A stretch of DNA of 6,619 bases from assembly GCA_007129695.1 (NCBI GenBank), contig SKVA01000401.1:1-6619 (forward strand), given 5' to 3'. The notes under the pieces are model-generated. The model did no database searches. It saw nothing but the letters and a program-made list of their open reading frames with translations, and had not been told where the DNA came from. This document shows positions 5,795 through 6,619 of the stretch, piece by piece (positions within the stretch are counted from its first letter, which is position 1; every line of letters starts with the position of its first letter). The stretch comes from Spirochaetaceae bacterium (GTDB lineage: Bacteria; Spirochaetota; Spirochaetia; DSM-27196; SLST01). Position numbers and translations under genes: made by a program.

Positions 5795-6619
5795 ATGAAA
5801 CGCGCGTTTACGGTGCTGGTCTTTGTTGGAGTCGTGGTTACGCTCGGCGCGCAGCCGTCGCAATGGGAGTTTGGCTTCGGGCCGCGGATCATCGGTGCGA
5901 CGGTAGCCCCCCGCTACATGCTGCAGGTTCCGACCGCAGACGGCGTGGAAACGTCGATCACAGGCTTGCTCAGCGGAGCGTATCAGGCGTCGGGCTACTA
6001 CCGTGCGCGCGACGGAAGCTACGTACTGCCGGCCGACGTTCTGTCAAACCCCGGAATCATCAGCTACAACCGGGCCGACTTCACATGGGAACTCGGAGTG
6101 CTCCAGGGAGTCGTCCCGCGGGGCGATGTACTCGCCGACGCCGCGTCCGTGTTCCTCTTCTACCGCGGACACTACCAGTATCCGTTCGCGGATGACGACG
6201 CGCTCTTCTTTCAGAGCAACCTGCCGGAGACCGCGGGGAGCCTGCGAGGATCGTTCGTTTCGGGGGTCGCGTACAACCGTGTCACGCAGAATCGAACCAC
6301 GCGGGTTCGTGACGGTGTCCAGGCTGAGGTCTCGATCGAGTGGGGGCCGTCCTTCCTTCATAACCAGATCGTCGGCACGGCAGACTACGGACGCTGGAGC
6401 GCGCGTGCCGCCGGGTTCCTGCCGCTCTACCAGCTCGAGCCGCTTCAGGACCGCAACCGGCTATCGGTGTACGCGGCGGGCTTCGCGGCGGTCGACTGGG
6501 CAACCGGCCCGGCCATTCCTGAGACGATTCGCGCGTCGATCGGCGGGCGTCAGGTGCGCTCGGCGACCGGCGGATCGGTACGAGGCTACGGTGGAGGACG
6601 CTTCGACGCGACGTTCAAG
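5795..6619 (+). CDS. Outer-membrane beta-barrel protein, Omp85/BamA-like, 3' end outside window
   Basis: The frame is open from ATG 5795 to the window edge: 275 codons with no stop. Residues 1-19 form a signal peptide (KR, then the hydrophobic AFTVLVFVGVVVTLG, with probable cleavage after A19); no cysteine follows, so it is not a lipoprotein. The mature part alternates amphipathic strands rich in aromatic residues (for example FLFYRGHYQYPF, about 120-131), as in outer-membrane barrels. VRGYGGGRF (262-270) resembles the conserved (V/I)RGY motif of the L6 loop in Omp85-family barrels (BamA, TamA, FhaC), and about 240 residues of barrel before it fits the usual position. No POTRA repeat is seen between the signal peptide and the barrel. 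The gene is transcribed away from the signalling operon across a 94-base gap. Surface-antigen/Omp85-like is my best call; an unrelated barrel with a chance RGY is possible. Confidence 0.75.
   Translation, partial: MKRAFTVLVFVGVVVTLGAQPSQWEFGFGPRIIGATVAPRYMLQVPTADGVETSITGLLSGAYQASGYYRARDGSYVLPADVLSNPGIISYNRADFTWELGVLQGVVPRGDVLADAASVFLFYRGHYQYPFADDDALFFQSNLPETAGSLRGSFVSGVAYNRVTQNRTTRVRDGVQAEVSIEWGPSFLHNQIVGTADYGRWSARAAGFLPLYQLEPLQDRNRLSVYAAGFAAVDWATGPAIPETIRASIGGRQVRSATGGSVRGYGGGRFDATFK

Noticed and set aside
5435..5863. A 142-codon minus-strand frame crossing the divergent promoter region
   Set aside because: It overlaps receiver 1 of the regulator in another frame and the signal-peptide coding region of the divergent gene, and has no motif.
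1..6619. CRISPR array, tRNA/rRNA genes, insertion sequences or long direct repeats
   Set aside because: No regularly spaced repeats, transposase coding, terminal inverted repeats or tRNA-like cloverleaf sequence was seen; nearly all the window is accounted for by coding sequence.

Overview
The window is GC-rich (roughly 60% by eye) and comes from a diderm bacterium. It carries the end of an LL-diaminopimelate aminotransferase gene (dapL, a lysine/peptidoglycan route found in spirochaetes, chlamydiae, cyanobacteria and some others) and the start of an outer-membrane beta-barrel gene with a signal peptide. From memory, the first receiver and central domain of the response regulator look like proteins common in Spirochaetota (the Treponema/Spirochaeta group). 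A spirochaete is therefore my best guess at the host, but I could not test it by a search.

Layout: (1) 1-275, plus strand, is the 3' end of dapL. (2) 276-379 is a short gap between convergent genes, with a weak imperfect hairpin and no clear terminator. (3) 380-5700, minus strand, is a tightly packed four-gene operon read from right to left. Its genes are a REC-(STAS-like)-REC response regulator (4441-5700, TTG start), a soluble hybrid histidine kinase PAS-HisKA-HATPase-REC-REC-HPt (2036-4441), a two-helix potassium channel with a cytosolic RCK domain (864-2039), and a stand-alone cyclic-nucleotide-binding protein (380-871). All three junctions overlap (1, 4 and 8 nt), so translation is probably coupled. 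(4) 5701-5794 is a divergent intergenic region with a good sigma70-like promoter for the operon and a 10-bp perfect palindrome next to its -35 box. (5) 5795-6619, plus strand, is the start of an outer-membrane barrel protein with an Omp85-like VRGY motif, open at the window edge.

How the genes may work together (inference): the kinase can run an internal His-Asp-His-Asp relay, and its HPt domain could phosphorylate one or both receivers of the response regulator encoded first. No gene in the operon has a recognisable DNA-binding domain, so the output may be protein-protein. The genes downstream are a K+ channel with no cyclic-nucleotide domain of its own and a cyclic-nucleotide-binding protein with no effector domain of its own. 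The operon may thus tie a phosphorelay, a cyclic nucleotide and K+ flux into one signalling unit. This is the most unusual aspect of the window.
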